A stretch of DNA of 5,039 nucleotides from contig JAENIX010000091.1 in NCBI GenBank assembly GCA_016844415.1, forward strand, positions 1-5,039. Direction: 5' to 3'. Each line of letters starts with the position of its first letter. Position 1 is the stretch's first letter. The stretch is from Actinomycetota bacterium. GTDB taxonomy: Bacteria > Desulfobacterota > Deferrimicrobia > Deferrimicrobiales > Deferrimicrobiaceae. A program made the position numbers and the translations under genes. Below, piece after piece: positions 4,799-5,039 of the stretch. The notes beneath the pieces are model-generated. The model did no database searches and was not told the origin of the DNA. It was given only the letters and a program-made list of their open reading frames with translations.

Positions 4799-5039
4799 AT
4801 ATGTTCGAGAAAAAGCAGGCGATACTGGTCACGGAATCCGATCGATATATCGTCGAACATGCTGATTTCGCCTTAAAAATACCTCCCGGCGCACAAGTTG
4901 TCATCCAGGTCGAAGGGGAGGAGGCTTTCAATGAATGGGCACGAAACCTTGCGGAATTACAGCGGGAAAAAGGCCAGGCTGTTGTATGCGTACAGGTCAA
5001 AGGGTTGCGTCCCGCGCATTCCCGTCTCAAGAGCCCTGT
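4795..5039 (+). CDS. Unrecognised protein, 3' end outside the window
   Basis: Open from ATG 4795 to the window edge (81 complete codons, no stop). GGAAGGAGAG just upstream (4781-4790) is a strong ribosome site, and a second Met two codons on is an alternative start. The visible part alternates short strand-like segments (AILVTESDRYIVEH, VVIQVEG, AVVCVQVKG) with one amphipathic helix around FNEWARNLAELQREKG. There is no signal peptide, membrane segment or nucleotide-binding motif. I cannot name the family. It is coupled to the 28-codon ORF by a four-base overlap, so the two are probably one transcription unit driven from repeat copy 3. Confidence 0.6.
   Translation, partial: MNMFEKKQAILVTESDRYIVEHADFALKIPPGAQVVIQVEGEEAFNEWARNLAELQREKGQAVVCVQVKGLRPAHSRLKSP

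Noticed and set aside
4605..5030. Antisense frame at the right edge, reading through the repeat
   Set aside because: Over the repeat, copy differences fall on its first codon positions, so it changes the protein, whereas the + frame stays synonymous; the + strand also has a strong ribosome site at 4781-4790.

Overview
The window is a GC-rich, gene-dense bacterial accessory locus in which every supported gene lies on the + strand. There are no ribosomal, tRNA, metabolic or IS genes to fix the taxonomy. High GC, high GC at third codon positions, strong Shine-Dalgarno sites at some genes and the mix of gene families fit a free-living, perhaps anaerobic bacterium of the Desulfobacterota/'Deltaproteobacteria' kind. 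That placement is a guess. The content resembles a toxin-antitoxin/defence-island segment: two P-loop ATPases with nuclease-like tails, an AbrB-RelE pair and a nucleotidyltransferase-HEPN pair.

Layout. Bases 1-113 are a leader with a promoter-like stretch and a hairpin. Bases 114-1580 encode a DUF234-type archaeal/bacterial ATPase (AAA + winged helix + PD-(D/E)XK-like tail). Bases 1654-2979 encode an AAA_14/DUF4143 ATPase. A regulatory-looking region with three alternating GGTAA arms (3051-3100) precedes an overlapping AbrB-type antitoxin (3114-3383) and RelE-type toxin (3373-3669). Next comes a minimal nucleotidyltransferase (3710-4207) whose N-terminus looks like the C-terminal tail of a Phd/VapB antitoxin, overlapping a HEPN-domain gene (4191-4586). 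The window closes with a 28-codon ORF (4712-4798) coupled by ATGA to an unrecognised gene that runs off the edge (4795-5039).

What the gene list does not explain is a repeat found at three module boundaries. Copies at 1556-1658 and 4614-4716 align without gaps over 103 bp with 87 matches. Each starts with a 12-codon hydrophobic reading frame plus stop (peptide IAVTAGVLIVAF), continues through an AT-rich inverted repeat and a possible promoter, and ends on the ATG of the next gene. A third copy at 3003-3041 keeps only the coding part. Against copy 1 its sense codons differ at seven positions, all synonymous third positions. The copies therefore look like a former protein-coding end that has been reused as a junction or regulatory linker between toxin/ATPase modules. 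At copy 2 the frame is open back to a GTG overlapping the ATPase stop, which would give a 21-residue hydrophobic micro-protein.

How the genes may work together: AbrB-RelE and nucleotidyltransferase-HEPN are each plausible self-contained toxin-antitoxin pairs. The two ATPases are not a known complex, and their co-residence is best read as accumulation of modules at a repeat-marked hotspot. Family assignments rest on motifs read by eye, with no database search.
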